Shown piece by piece: positions 1 to 9,218 of a DNA stretch of 64,000 bases (its first letter is position 1; each line of letters starts with the position of its first letter). Under the pieces are notes generated by a model, which made no database searches, was not told the DNA's origin, and was given only the letters and a program-made list of their open reading frames with translations. The position numbers and the translations under genes are program-made. The DNA is from an uncultured Flavobacteriales bacterium (GTDB lineage Bacteria > Bacteroidota > Bacteroidia > Flavobacteriales_D > CAJJDF01), in the NCBI GenBank assembly GCA_937129365.1, contig CAKZNB010000020.1:1-64000 (forward strand), read 5' to 3'.

Positions 1-23
1 ATACCTACTATTTTAATATCCAT
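1..23 (-). CDS. nqrF: Start of NqrF, Na+-translocating NADH:quinone oxidoreductase subunit F (partial)
   Basis: An ATG at 23..21 on the minus strand opens a frame reading MDIKIVG before the window ends. It lies 6 bases after the nqrE stop, and nqrF, the NADH-oxidising FAD/2Fe-2S subunit, normally follows nqrE. Only seven complete codons are visible, so the call rests on gene order rather than on the protein itself. Confidence 0.6.
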
Positions 24-29
24 AGTTTG

Positions 30-644
30 TTATATATTAAATCCTAAAAATCCTAAAAATGCTAATCCCATTAGCCCTGTTATAAGAAATGCCATCCCCA
101 CTCCTTTCAATGGTCCAGGAATGTTAGCATACTTTAATTTTTCTCTAATTGCTGCCAATAATACAATAGCAATAAACCATCCAAAACCAGAACCTAGTCC
201 ATAAACAGTAGCATGCCCTATTGTATCAAAACTCTTTTGTTGCATAAATAGTGACCCTCCAAGGATTGCACAGTTTACTGCAATAAGTGGTAAGAAAATC
301 CCTAAAGCACCATAAAGAGCTGGTGAGAATTTCTCAACTACCATTTCTACTAATTGAACGATAGACGCAATTACAGCAATAAACATAATAAAACTCAAGA
401 AGCTTAAGTCTACATCTGCATAGTCATCGCCTAGCCAAGCTAAAGCTCCATCTTTTAGAATAAAATTCTCTAATAAATAGTTTACTGGAACAGTTACAGC
501 TAATACAAAAATAACTGCTAGTCCTAGTCCAAAGGCTGTTTTTACAGTTTTGGAAACCGCCAAATAAGAGCACATACCAAAGAAAAAGGTAAAGACCATG
601 TTGTCCACAAAGGCTGCTCTAATAAATAATTTTAATAATTCCAT
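30..644 (-). CDS. nqrE: NqrE, Na+-NADH:quinone oxidoreductase membrane subunit E
   Basis: This is one of the two six-helix, inverted-topology membrane subunits of the Na+-pumping NADH dehydrogenase. It is 204 aa, the normal family length, and hydrophobic throughout. Cys25 (in FFGMCSY) and Cys125 (in AVNCAILGG) sit in the two half-helices; in the family these pair with two cysteines of NqrD to hold a 2Fe-2S cluster inside the membrane. The gene is fifth in the nqrABCDE(F) operon, 36 bases after nqrD. The ATG follows an AT-rich spacer without a clear Shine-Dalgarno sequence, as is common in Bacteroidota. Confidence 0.97.
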   Translation of the reverse strand: MELLKLFIRAAFVDNMVFTFFFGMCSYLAVSKTVKTAFGLGLAVIFVLAVTVPVNYLLENFILKDGALAWLGDDYADVDLSFLSFIMFIAVIASIVQLVEMVVEKFSPALYGALGIFLPLIAVNCAILGGSLFMQQKSFDTIGHATVYGLGSGFGWFIAIVLLAAIREKLKYANIPGPLKGVGMAFLITGLMGLAFLGFLGFNI

Positions 645-680
645 AATATCTTAAAATATAATTCTTTTTTCTGTTTGAAA

Positions 681-1358
681 TTAACTTGCGTTTTCGTCAA
701 TTAAGCTTGGTGTTTTCTTCTTTTGAATCCAAATGTATAAGGCTACTAAAATCAATGAAGAAGGTGGCAATAACATTAGACCATTATTTTCATAACCCAT
801 AGCAAATAAACCTGTTGGCCCATCTATACCTTCTGGATCTCCAAATACTGGGATTCCTAAAAGACTTCCAGAACCAAAAAGCTCCTTGAAAAATGCTACA
901 ATAACAAGGATTAAACCATATCCTAACCCATTTCCTACTCCATCTAAAATAGAAGCCCAAGGTTTGTTACCCAAAGCAAATGCTTCTAATCTTCCCATGA
1001 TAATACAGTTAGTAATAATTAAACCAACAAATACAGAAAGTGATTTAGATACATCATAAACATAAGCTTTAAGTACCTGATCTACAATAATTACCAGAGC
1101 AGCTACAATTACAAGTTGAACGATAATCTTTATTTTTGAAGGAATCAAGTTTCTCATTAAAGAGACTATTAAATTTCCCATTACCAATACAAATAGTACT
1201 GCAATTGACATTACTATTGCATTATCCATTTGCACTGTTACCGCTAATGCAGAACAGATTCCAAGTACTTGAATAGTAACAGGGTTGTTAAGATTCAAAG
1301 GATCCGATATTAATTTTTTATTCTTTTTTGAGAATAAAGGTTCTTTTGTTTCAGACAT
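681..1358 (-). CDS. nqrD: NqrD, Na+-NADH:quinone oxidoreductase membrane subunit D
   Basis: A 225-aa integral membrane subunit, paralogous to NqrE, of the respiratory sodium pump that passes electrons from NADH to quinone. A charged N-terminal tail of about 25 residues precedes six helices. Cys35 (LGICSALAV) and Cys118 (ITNCIIMGR) match the positions that share the intramembrane 2Fe-2S cluster with NqrE. It lies 24 bases downstream of nqrC, so it is almost certainly co-transcribed. The product carries a short charged C-terminal tail, which is unremarkable. Confidence 0.97.
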   Translation of the reverse strand: MSETKEPLFSKKNKKLISDPLNLNNPVTIQVLGICSALAVTVQMDNAIVMSIAVLFVLVMGNLIVSLMRNLIPSKIKIIVQLVIVAALVIIVDQVLKAYVYDVSKSLSVFVGLIITNCIIMGRLEAFALGNKPWASILDGVGNGLGYGLILVIVAFFKELFGSGSLLGIPVFGDPEGIDGPTGLFAMGYENNGLMLLPPSSLILVALYIWIQKKKTPSLIDENAS

Positions 1359-1382
1359 AGTATCTTGTTTTTATAAAGAGTT

Positions 1383-2303
1383 TTATTTTATTGCTAATAC
1401 TGCTGTTGTGTCAATTTGCATCTGCATAGTGTCTATACTTAGCGTATCTATTAATTCAGGTACTTTATTGATAGAATTTGAATTAAGTGAAGAAAAGTAC
1501 TTTTGATAAACTACCAATGACCTTTCCATCATTCTTTCTACTCCCATGTTAGCTCCATCTCCAATTGCTGTAAAAGTTGCTCCACTTATTCCTCTAACTT
1601 CATACTCCTCTCTATCTTTTCCTGGCTTAATTACCCGGATAGGTCTGTATTCGTTGTTTTCATTAGTAATTACTTTATTAACAAAATCTCTGTTAAATAT
1701 TTCTGTAGTAATTTTTGAACCTAAACCTGGAGTTTCTCCTTTGTGATCAAATACAGTTCCATTGATAGTCTTTCCATCTTCTTTGAAAGCAATGTATCCC
1801 CATATATCATCCCAAAGTCCTTTACCACTGAAATATGTTACAAAATATTTTTTTCCATCTTTTTCGCACACAAATAAAGGATAAGTAATTTCTTTTTCTT
1901 TTAGTGCTGCTTTGAATTCTTCGCTTCCTTCTTCATACTTTTTCTCAATTCTCATCAAGTTGTTGTAGTATTTTCTTACCTCTACATTAAAAGCATCGGT
2001 CATATCTTTTGGTACAATCGAGTCTTGATTAGTTTTTGTTGAAATAACATTCCCCTCATAATCCAACACAATTCTTTCTGTTATGTAATCATTAAAAATT
2101 GCACCAGCCTCATCTCTCGTTACTTCTGCAGTTTCTTCTAAACCAATAGCTTGAAGAATATTTTGCATTTTTTCATTCTTTACATTTGCTTCCTGTAAAG
2201 GTTTGAGCGAGGAAGCAATAAATGCTAACAAACCTCCTACAACTACCACCATTACTATGGCAAATATTAAGGTGTATACGTTTCCTTCTTTATTTATACT
2301 CAT
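1383..2303 (-). CDS. nqrC: NqrC, FMN-carrying periplasmic subunit of the Na+ pump
   Basis: NqrC carries FMN covalently bound through a phosphodiester to a threonine and passes electrons across the membrane face. The 306-aa product has one N-terminal helix (about 9-31) and then a soluble FMN-binding domain. The flavinylation motif SGAT is at residues 240-243, making Thr243 the predicted FMN site, and GETPGLGSK (189-197) is the conserved glycine loop. At 306 aa it is longer than the roughly 250 aa common in proteobacteria; the extra length lies in the charged stretch around 100-140 and in a C-terminal tail. The gene sits between nqrB and nqrD with 24-base gaps. Flavinylation needs an ApbE transferase, which is not in this window. 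Confidence 0.96.
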   Translation of the reverse strand: MSINKEGNVYTLIFAIVMVVVVGGLLAFIASSLKPLQEANVKNEKMQNILQAIGLEETAEVTRDEAGAIFNDYITERIVLDYEGNVISTKTNQDSIVPKDMTDAFNVEVRKYYNNLMRIEKKYEEGSEEFKAALKEKEITYPLFVCEKDGKKYFVTYFSGKGLWDDIWGYIAFKEDGKTINGTVFDHKGETPGLGSKITTEIFNRDFVNKVITNENNEYRPIRVIKPGKDREEYEVRGISGATFTAIGDGANMGVERMMERSLVVYQKYFSSLNSNSINKVPELIDTLSIDTMQMQIDTTAVLAIK

Positions 2304-2327
2304 TATTATAAGTTTTTAACTATTAAA

Positions 2328-3575
2328 TTAAGCTTTCGCTTTTGCAATTCTTTTTTCTCTCTTTTTGATGTTTCCATTCAATACCATATGGTCAATTAAT
2401 GGGGCACATACATTGGCAATTAATATCCCAAGCATTATTCCTTCAGGATAAGCTGGGTTTGCAACTCGAATTAAAATTCCGATAAAACCTGCTAAAAATC
2501 CATAATAGAATTTTCCTTTATTAGTTTGTGCAGCAGTTACTGGGTCAGTAACCATAAATACCATCCCAAACATAAATCCTCCTAATAATAATTGATGAAG
2601 TGCAGGAAGTGCCATGTAAGCATTGTCTCCAGCTACTAAATTGAAAATAGTTGCCATTACAAATCCACCTGCAAAAAATGAAACTACTACTCTCCAACTT
2701 GCAATTCTTGTAATTAACAAGAAAGCTAATCCTAATAGAATTGCATAAGTAGAGGTTTCTCCAATAGATCCTAAATAGTCTCCAAATAAAGAATGAGAAA
2801 TATCATTTGCTCCTCCTTCTTGAAATTTTGACATTATACTAGTTACAACTTCTTCGCTTTTTCCAGCAGTTGAAGCTAAATCTCCCATTGGAGTAGCTCC
2901 TGAATATGCATCAACTGTTTCAGTTCCTTTAACAATTTTAGTAGCAAGAGGATCACCAGTTTTAGCTAAATCTTTCATTCCACCTAGCCCAGAGGTCCAT
3001 ACAGTATCTCCTGACATTGAAGTTGGATGTGCAAAGAATAAAAAGGCTCTAGTTGTTAATGCTACGTTTAATACATTCATTCCAGTTCCTCCAAATACTT
3101 CTTTTCCAATAACTACACCGAAAACTGTTGCTACTGCAATCATCCAAAGAGGCGTATCTACTGGCATGATTAATGGAATTAACATCCCCGAAACCAAGAA
3201 ACCTTCGTGCAATGAATGACCATTTATGATTCCAAAAATAAATTCTACAGTTAGTCCTACTCCATAAGAAATAACTATAATTGGCAACACTTTTATTGCT
3301 CCATGTAAAAATTTATCCCAAAAACTTACTGTTTCGTTCATCATAACGAAATGTTGCTCTCCAACATTCCACATACCAAAAAGTAAACATGGAATCATGG
3401 CAAGAATAACAAACATCATAGTTCTCTTTAAGTCTACTGCATCTCTAATGTGTGCACCAGATTTTGTTGTATGATTTGGTGTAAAAAGAATCGTATCAAA
3501 TGATTCTACAACAGGATGGAATTTATCACCTGCCTTTTCATATGCCTTATCGAAAAAATTTCTTAAAAATTTCAT
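2328..3575 (-). CDS. nqrB: NqrB, membrane FMN/riboflavin subunit of the Na+ pump
   Basis: NqrB is the largest membrane subunit and forms the sodium path; it binds FMN covalently and riboflavin non-covalently. The 415-aa product has multiple helices. The second flavinylation motif of the complex, SGAT, is at 225-228 (Thr228 predicted FMN site), in a soluble loop between helices. The N-terminal 50 residues are amphipathic and match the cytoplasmic segment implicated in quinone binding in the family. It is the second gene of the operon, 32 bases after nqrA, with a lysine- and arginine-rich C-terminus. Confidence 0.97.
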   Translation of the reverse strand: MKFLRNFFDKAYEKAGDKFHPVVESFDTILFTPNHTTKSGAHIRDAVDLKRTMMFVILAMIPCLLFGMWNVGEQHFVMMNETVSFWDKFLHGAIKVLPIIVISYGVGLTVEFIFGIINGHSLHEGFLVSGMLIPLIMPVDTPLWMIAVATVFGVVIGKEVFGGTGMNVLNVALTTRAFLFFAHPTSMSGDTVWTSGLGGMKDLAKTGDPLATKIVKGTETVDAYSGATPMGDLASTAGKSEEVVTSIMSKFQEGGANDISHSLFGDYLGSIGETSTYAILLGLAFLLITRIASWRVVVSFFAGGFVMATIFNLVAGDNAYMALPALHQLLLGGFMFGMVFMVTDPVTAAQTNKGKFYYGFLAGFIGILIRVANPAYPEGIMLGILIANVCAPLIDHMVLNGNIKKREKRIAKAKA

Positions 3576-3607
3576 AGTATATTATAAGTTTTATAAATAG
3601 AATAGAG

Positions 3608-4948
3608 TTACATACACTCTTCTTCGATTACTTTTAATCCGTCTCTAATTATTTGTTGAGAATTTATTTTTGAAGTACATACAAATTCACATAAGGCGAA
3701 ATCTTCTGGAGCTACTTCGTAGATTCCTAATTTTTCCATCTTATCTATATCATTAGTAATTGCAGCTTTTAATAATTGTACAGGAAATATATCAAAAGGA
3801 AATACCTGCTCATATTGTCCACTCATTACAAAAGCTCTTTCTTCTCCATTTGTATTGGTATCAACATCATAAGCCTTCTTTGGAAGTAAACTCGATAAAA
3901 AAGCATGAGAATTAGATAGTTTACTAAACCCTGGAGCCATCCATCCCTCTGTAAAAGAAAATTTATGGGTATCGCCTTCTGGTATTACTGTTACTTGATT
4001 TTCATAAAATCCTAAAAAACCATCCTTTCCTACATTTTCTCCAGTCAATACATTTCCAGAAATAACTCTTACATTATCCGAAGTGATTTTTCCATCAACT
4101 AAGTTGGTTAAACTAGCTCCAGTAATGATATTAAAATATGATGGAGAGTCAACTTCTGAACCTGTTAATGCAACAGTTTTAGTAAAGTCTAATTTTCCAG
4201 TAATAAATAAAGTTCCTATTCTAGCTACATCAATCGCATTTACTGTCCATACAAACTCTCCTTTATTAACCGGAGTAATTTGATGAATCTGAGTACCTAC
4301 ATTTCCTGCTGGGTGCTTGCTATTGATTGTGTGTAATTCTATTCCGTTGATAGAAGAAAAAACACTTGTGTTCTTTGTAGAGTTTTCAATTGTTAAATTT
4401 ACTTTCCCTTCTGTAAGCTTAGCTAAAGCATCAAATCCTGCTTGCAACGCTTCTTTTTTGTCTTTCAACAAATACTCATAATCTGGAGCTAATGGAGCTG
4501 AATCAAATCCTGAAACGTAAATTGCTTTTGGAGTTTGATTGTAGTCTGCAACTATATCAAGTGGTCTTTGCTTGATTGTTGGCCAAAGTCCGCTTTTAAG
4601 GATAACCTCTTTGGTATCGCCAGAAGTATCCACATTTTCGAAGGTAAAATCAGCATCTGCTTTAATTATTACCTCAAGTATTCTTCTTTTCGCTCCTCTT
4701 TTTACTTCATTAACTGTTCCACTAACAGGAGAAACATATTGAATTGCTTCTCTATATTTATCGAAAAAAATAGGAGTACCTACTTTTACTGATTCACCTT
4801 CTTTTACTACCATTTTTGGGGTAAGAGATGGAAAATCTGAAGGTTTAATAGCGTAAAATGGGGAGTTCGGGACGTCTTGAGTAGTTAATTCAGGTTTCCC
4901 TTTTAACTTTAAATCAAGACCTTTTCTAATTTTTATAGCTTTTGCCAT
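3608..4948 (-). CDS. nqrA: NqrA, peripheral subunit A of the Na+ pump
   Basis: NqrA is the soluble cytoplasmic subunit docked on NqrB; it lacks strong membrane segments and has been linked to quinone interaction. The 446-aa product begins MAKAIKIRKGLDLKLKG, typical of the family, and its first 100 residues form a biotinyl/lipoyl-like fold containing the VSPVSGTV stretch. It is the first gene of the nqr operon. A good Bacteroidota promoter lies 26 to 57 bases upstream of the ATG (listed separately), supporting this start and a single transcript for nqrA to at least nqrE. Confidence 0.97.
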   Translation of the reverse strand: MAKAIKIRKGLDLKLKGKPELTTQDVPNSPFYAIKPSDFPSLTPKMVVKEGESVKVGTPIFFDKYREAIQYVSPVSGTVNEVKRGAKRRILEVIIKADADFTFENVDTSGDTKEVILKSGLWPTIKQRPLDIVADYNQTPKAIYVSGFDSAPLAPDYEYLLKDKKEALQAGFDALAKLTEGKVNLTIENSTKNTSVFSSINGIELHTINSKHPAGNVGTQIHQITPVNKGEFVWTVNAIDVARIGTLFITGKLDFTKTVALTGSEVDSPSYFNIITGASLTNLVDGKITSDNVRVISGNVLTGENVGKDGFLGFYENQVTVIPEGDTHKFSFTEGWMAPGFSKLSNSHAFLSSLLPKKAYDVDTNTNGEERAFVMSGQYEQVFPFDIFPVQLLKAAITNDIDKMEKLGIYEVAPEDFALCEFVCTSKINSQQIIRDGLKVIEEECM

Positions 4949-4973
4949 TTGATGTAGTTCTACATTTAGAGTG

Positions 4974-5005
4974 CAAATTTATAAAAAGACAAACCTATTT
5001 TGCAA
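4974..5005 (-). promoter_or_regulatory. Promoter of the nqr operon
   Basis: Read on the minus strand, TAAATTTG (4981..4974) is a perfect match to the Bacteroidota -7 element TAnnTTTG. TTG (5005..5003) lies 21 bases upstream in the -33 position. The predicted transcript starts about 20 bases before the nqrA ATG. Confidence 0.65.
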
Positions 5006-5225
5006 TTGTTTACACTCTTTTTTCAACATTCTGATGGTTAATATCTTGTTTTAAATTTTAAAGAAAATAAAGCGAAAATTAATTCTCTGTTTAATTCACT
5101 TAATTACAATAGGTTAAATCATTAAAATATAAAACTATTATTGAAAAATAAGCAATAAAATTATTTCTTTTTATTGTGTTTCTAATCAAGAGGAATAATC
5201 AATACATATAGTGTATTCAAATCCC

Positions 5226-5233
5226 TATATTTG
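5226..5233 (+). promoter_or_regulatory. -7 promoter element for the cystathionine beta-synthase gene
   Basis: TATATTTG matches TAnnTTTG exactly, 35 bases before the ATG at 5269. No convincing -33 TTG is found at the usual distance, so only the -7 half is claimed. Confidence 0.55.
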
Positions 5234-5268
5234 CAAAATAAATTTGAGAATCAACTATACAATAAGGA

Positions 5269-6627
5269 ATGAAATATTACAATAATATACTTGAAACAAT
5301 AGGAAACACTCCATTGGTGAAATTAAATGTGCTTACAAAAGAGATTGATGCTCTTGTTTTAGCAAAAGTTGAAACCACCAATCCTGGTAATTCTGTTAAA
5401 GACAGAATGGCTGTAAAAATGATTGAGGATGCTGAAAAATCTGGCTTATTAAAACCTGGAGGAACCGTAATCGAAGGAACTTCTGGAAATACAGGAATGG
5501 GATTAGCTTTGGCATGTATTATTAAAGGATACAAAATGATGTGTGTCTTGAGTGATAAGCAGTCTAAAGAAAAGATGGATATTTTAAGAGCTGTTGGTTG
5601 CGAAGTTGTTGTATGTCCTACCAATGTTGAACCTGATGATCCTCGTTCTTATTACTCAGTATCAAAGAGATTAGCCGAAGAAACTCCAAATAGCTGGTAC
5701 GTAAATCAATATGATAATTTATCTAACAGAGCTGCACATTATGAAAGTACTGGTCCAGAAATTTGGGAACAAACTGACGGGAGAATCACTCATTTTGTAG
5801 TTGGTGTGGGAACTGGAGGAACTATTTCTGGAGTTGGAAAATATTTAAAAGAGAAAAATCCGGACATAAAAATAATAGGAATTGATACTTATGGATCTGT
5901 TTTTAAAAAATACCATGAAACAGGGATTTTTGATGAGGCTGAAATTTATCCGTATGTAACTGAGGGAATTGGGGAAGATATTTTACCAAAAAATGTAGAT
6001 TTTGATATCATTGACCATTTTGAAAAAGTAACTGATAAAGATGCAGCAATAATGACTCCTCGAATTGCAAAAGAAGAAGGGATATTTGTAGGAAACTCTG
6101 CAGGATCGGCCGTTAAGGGATTATTACAAATTAAACAGATGTTTAAAAAAGACGATGTAGTAGTTGTATTATTTCATGATCATGGAAGTAGATATGTAGG
6201 TAAATTCTTTAATCAAGAATGGATGAAAGAAAGAGGTTATGTTGAAAACACAGAATCTCCAACTGCAAGTCAAATAGTTAGTACTGATGGAAATTTAATC
6301 ATTGCCAATCATGATGAAAGTATTAGCTCCATTGTAGAAAAAATGTCAAAATTCAATATTTCTCAAATCCCAGTTTTCAAAGGAAAAGAAATTGTTGGTT
6401 CTATAAGCGAAACGAGTGTTTTTAATTATTTATTTGAAAATCCAGAAGCGAAAAGAGATTCAATTGAGCCAATTATGAACCCAGCTTTTCCTATGGTTCA
6501 AATGAACACAAAACTGGAAGAAATTTCCAAATTAATCACCAAAGAAAATGCTGCAGTAATGGTTCAGAAGGAAGACGGTAACTACCACATTATTACAAAA
6601 CAAGACATTATTAAATCAATCTCTTAA
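5269..6627 (+). CDS. Cystathionine beta-synthase / cysteine synthase-like PLP enzyme with CBS domain pair
   Basis: A PLP enzyme that condenses serine (or an activated serine) with homocysteine or sulfide. Residues 1 to about 325 form the fold-type II catalytic domain: NPGNSVKDR places the Schiff-base lysine at Lys44, TSGNTG contacts the substrate carboxylate, and GVGTGGT cradles the PLP phosphate. Residues about 340-452 form a tandem CBS pair, the regulatory module of eukaryotic-type cystathionine beta-synthase; simple cysteine synthases (about 310 aa) lack it. The architecture therefore favours cystathionine beta-synthase, but bacterial enzymes of this shape can also act as cysteine synthases. 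The ABC exporter gene starts 6 bases downstream. Confidence 0.9.
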   Translation: MKYYNNILETIGNTPLVKLNVLTKEIDALVLAKVETTNPGNSVKDRMAVKMIEDAEKSGLLKPGGTVIEGTSGNTGMGLALACIIKGYKMMCVLSDKQSKEKMDILRAVGCEVVVCPTNVEPDDPRSYYSVSKRLAEETPNSWYVNQYDNLSNRAAHYESTGPEIWEQTDGRITHFVVGVGTGGTISGVGKYLKEKNPDIKIIGIDTYGSVFKKYHETGIFDEAEIYPYVTEGIGEDILPKNVDFDIIDHFEKVTDKDAAIMTPRIAKEEGIFVGNSAGSAVKGLLQIKQMFKKDDVVVVLFHDHGSRYVGKFFNQEWMKERGYVENTESPTASQIVSTDGNLIIANHDESISSIVEKMSKFNISQIPVFKGKEIVGSISETSVFNYLFENPEAKRDSIEPIMNPAFPMVQMNTKLEEISKLITKENAAVMVQKEDGNYHIITKQDIIKSIS

Positions 6628-6633
6628 CAATAC

Positions 6634-8439
6634 TTGTCAGAAACTAAAAACATAACTCTTTTTAAGCGAATTCTTGTCTTTTTGAGGCCTCACAAAGTGA
6701 TGTTTACATTTACAGTGATTGGCACAATTCTGAATGCAATCCTCTCTCCTATTCGTCCATTAATTCTATTATTTATGATAGATAAATTTGTGGATGGAAA
6801 AGCAGATTTCAAAGGAATGATACTGAATACAATTAATGACATTGATGTTTCTACACAACCAGAAAATGGATTTCTGTACTGGACAATCATTGCGATTATT
6901 ACCATTATTATTGAAGCTATATTGAGGTTTATTACAGTGTATTACACCAATTTAATTGGCCAAAAGATAATTGCGGATATGAGGGAGCGGTTATTTAATC
7001 ACCTTATTACTTTTAAAACGCAATATTTTGACAAAAACCCTATTGGTAAGTTAGTTACAAGGCTTGTTTCCGATGTTGAAGCAGCTTCTGAGATATTTTC
7101 AAATGGAATTATTACTGTTGCTGGTGATATTCTGAGCTTATTGTTGGTTGTAGTTATAATGTTTAGCACCAATTGGGTATTTGCATTAATGGTGTTAATT
7201 CCTTTGCCTCTATTGTTTTGGGCTACCAATATTTTTAAAAATGCGATTAAAAAAGCGTATCAATTAGAAAGTACTCAGGTTTCTAAACTCAATACATTTG
7301 TACAGGAGCGAATTATTGGAATGAGCATTGTTCAGTTATTTTCAAGAGAAAAAATTGAATACGATAAGTTTACTGAAATCAACAAACTACACAGAAATGC
7401 ACATATCAAGTCTGTTTGGGCGTATTCAATTTTCTTTCCTGTGGTTGAAATTTTGAGTTCTATTTCTATTGCTTTTGTAATTTTTTACGCCTCTTATCAA
7501 TTCACTACCCGACCAATAACTGATGCCAGTACGGGTGAAATTGTAGCATTTATCATGTGGATTAATATGCTGTATCGTCCAATCAGAATGTTGGCTGATA
7601 AATTTAATGTGATACAAAGAGGATTGGTGCGTGCACAAAATATATTTCAAGTACTAGATGATAATCAAGTAATTGCAACAAACTCTGAACAGACTAATTA
7701 TGAAAAATACGAAGGAACTGTTTCTTTTGATAGCGTAAATTTTGCTTACAATGACGAAGATTATGTATTGAAGGACTTATCTTTTGAAATAAAAAAAGGA
7801 CAAACAGTTGCTTTTGTAGGAGCAACTGGTGCTGGAAAATCTAGCATTATTAATATTTTGAGTCGTTTTTATGAGTATCAATCTGGAACTGTGAAAGTTG
7901 ATGAGAAAGATTTGAGAGATCTTTCATTGGAAGATATTCGCCAGAATATTGCGGTGGTATTGCAAGATGTGTTTCTATTTTCGGATACTATTTTCAATAA
8001 TATTACACTCAAAGATCCTAATATTACAAGAGAACAGGTAATTGAAGCCTCTAAGTTTGTCGGTTTGCATGATTTTATCATGAAACTGCCAGGAAATTAT
8101 GATTACGATGTAAAAGAAAGAGGAAACTCTCTTTCTACTGGGCAAAGGCAATTAATTTCGTTTGTGAGGGCTTATGTATACAATCCTACCATCTTGGTGC
8201 TGGACGAAGCTACATCTAGCATTGACACCGAAACTGAAGAACTTATACAAACTGCCATTGATAAACTGACAAAAGGCAGAACCTCCATAATTGTAGCTCA
8301 CAGACTATCTACTATCAGAAAAGCAGATAAAATAATAGTATTAGATAAAGGTAAAATAATGGAGCAAGGAACTCATGATGAGTTACTTGCACAGAATGGA
8401 ATTTACCGTAACTTGTACGAAATTCAATTTGAAGAGTAA
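6634..8439 (+). CDS. ABC exporter, fused permease and ATPase (MsbA/MdlB-like)
   Basis: A 601-aa half-transporter that would act as a homodimer in the inner membrane, exporting a lipid, drug or peptide. Residues about 20-335 form a six-helix type IV exporter domain; the ATPase follows, with Walker A GATGAGKSS (396-404), Q-loop around 444, signature LSTGQ (500-504; the usual second Ser of LSGGQ is replaced by Thr), Walker B LVLDE (521-525) and switch His556. The start is TTG at 6634: it gives the expected N-terminus before helix 1, and the next ATG, at codon 23, would cut into it. The gene begins 6 bases after the preceding stop, so translational coupling is likely. The substrate cannot be told from sequence. 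Confidence 0.9.
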   Translation: MSETKNITLFKRILVFLRPHKVMFTFTVIGTILNAILSPIRPLILLFMIDKFVDGKADFKGMILNTINDIDVSTQPENGFLYWTIIAIITIIIEAILRFITVYYTNLIGQKIIADMRERLFNHLITFKTQYFDKNPIGKLVTRLVSDVEAASEIFSNGIITVAGDILSLLLVVVIMFSTNWVFALMVLIPLPLLFWATNIFKNAIKKAYQLESTQVSKLNTFVQERIIGMSIVQLFSREKIEYDKFTEINKLHRNAHIKSVWAYSIFFPVVEILSSISIAFVIFYASYQFTTRPITDASTGEIVAFIMWINMLYRPIRMLADKFNVIQRGLVRAQNIFQVLDDNQVIATNSEQTNYEKYEGTVSFDSVNFAYNDEDYVLKDLSFEIKKGQTVAFVGATGAGKSSIINILSRFYEYQSGTVKVDEKDLRDLSLEDIRQNIAVVLQDVFLFSDTIFNNITLKDPNITREQVIEASKFVGLHDFIMKLPGNYDYDVKERGNSLSTGQRQLISFVRAYVYNPTILVLDEATSSIDTETEELIQTAIDKLTKGRTSIIVAHRLSTIRKADKIIVLDKGKIMEQGTHDELLAQNGIYRNLYEIQFEE

Positions 8440-8471
8440 ACTTATTCTCATAAATTATTAAAAACAAAACC

Positions 8472-9218
8472 ATGAAAAACACTATTAGTATATTCCTTTT
8501 ATTAGTAATTACAGCCTTAAATTGTAAACAACAATCAGGAGAAGAAATTGAGCTTAGTATCAAAACCAAAGTTGGCGATGAACAACTTATTGTTTTTACT
8601 ACAGAAACAGTTGGAAACTCAGCTATGAGTATGAAAAACGAATATGAATTAAAGTTTTCTGTGGCTGATATAAACGAAAATATTTACACCTATAATTTGG
8701 ATGTTATAGGAATGAAATCTAATTCTAACATAGGTGGCGAAGTCGAAGAGTTTAATAGTTATAAGGATGTAAATACCATGACTAGAGATGAAAGTGAAAT
8801 GTATTACGAGTTGAAAACTGTGCTTGATTCTACTTTCAAAATCTCAATTGATAACAAAGGAAATATCACTAAACCCTTTCATTACCAAAGTGGTAAACCA
8901 TTTGGAGATGTAATTGTTGAAATGGCACAAATACAGATAAAACTTCCCGAATCAAAAGTACAAATTGGAGATGAATGGAAAAATGAAAGAGTAAATGAAT
9001 TAACAAGTTCTACAATCAAAACCACTTTTAAATTAACAGAAGTTTCTGATGATAAAATCACTATTTCTAGCAGCTCTTTAATTGATGGTATTCTTGGAAA
9101 GAACAACTCAAAAGGAGAGTATGTTTTAGACAGAAATACTTGCCAATTAATTCAAGGTAAGGTTGAAATGGATATGTCATTTGGTGGTAAAGTTGTGGTT
9201 TCAACATTTTCTAAATGA
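8472..9218 (+). CDS. Predicted lipoprotein of unknown function
   Basis: The 248-aa product starts with a short hydrophobic segment ending LLVITALNC, a plausible although non-ideal lipobox (Asn at -1), followed by a polar, beta-rich domain. Phrases such as VGDEQLIVFT and IGDEWKNE resemble the Bacteroidota DUF6263 type of exported protein, but I hold that assignment loosely. It begins 32 bases after the ABC exporter and its stop overlaps the next gene by 4 bases (ATGA), so it belongs to a unit with the two genes that follow. No catalytic motif is visible. Confidence 0.8.
   Translation: MKNTISIFLLLVITALNCKQQSGEEIELSIKTKVGDEQLIVFTTETVGNSAMSMKNEYELKFSVADINENIYTYNLDVIGMKSNSNIGGEVEEFNSYKDVNTMTRDESEMYYELKTVLDSTFKISIDNKGNITKPFHYQSGKPFGDVIVEMAQIQIKLPESKVQIGDEWKNERVNELTSSTIKTTFKLTEVSDDKITISSSSLIDGILGKNNSKGEYVLDRNTCQLIQGKVEMDMSFGGKVVVSTFSK

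Larger units (their letters stand above)
4949..5268. other. Divergent intergenic region between nqrA and the cystathionine beta-synthase gene
   Basis: These 320 bases are very AT-rich. They hold the nqr promoter at the left end and the promoter of the rightward gene at 5226-5233. The middle (about 5010-5215) has no open frame, hairpin with a T-run or repeat that I can support. Confidence 0.7.

Noticed and set aside
1285-1506. Plus-strand open frame opposite nqrC/nqrD
   Set aside because: Antisense to two secure genes; composition follows from their codon bias.
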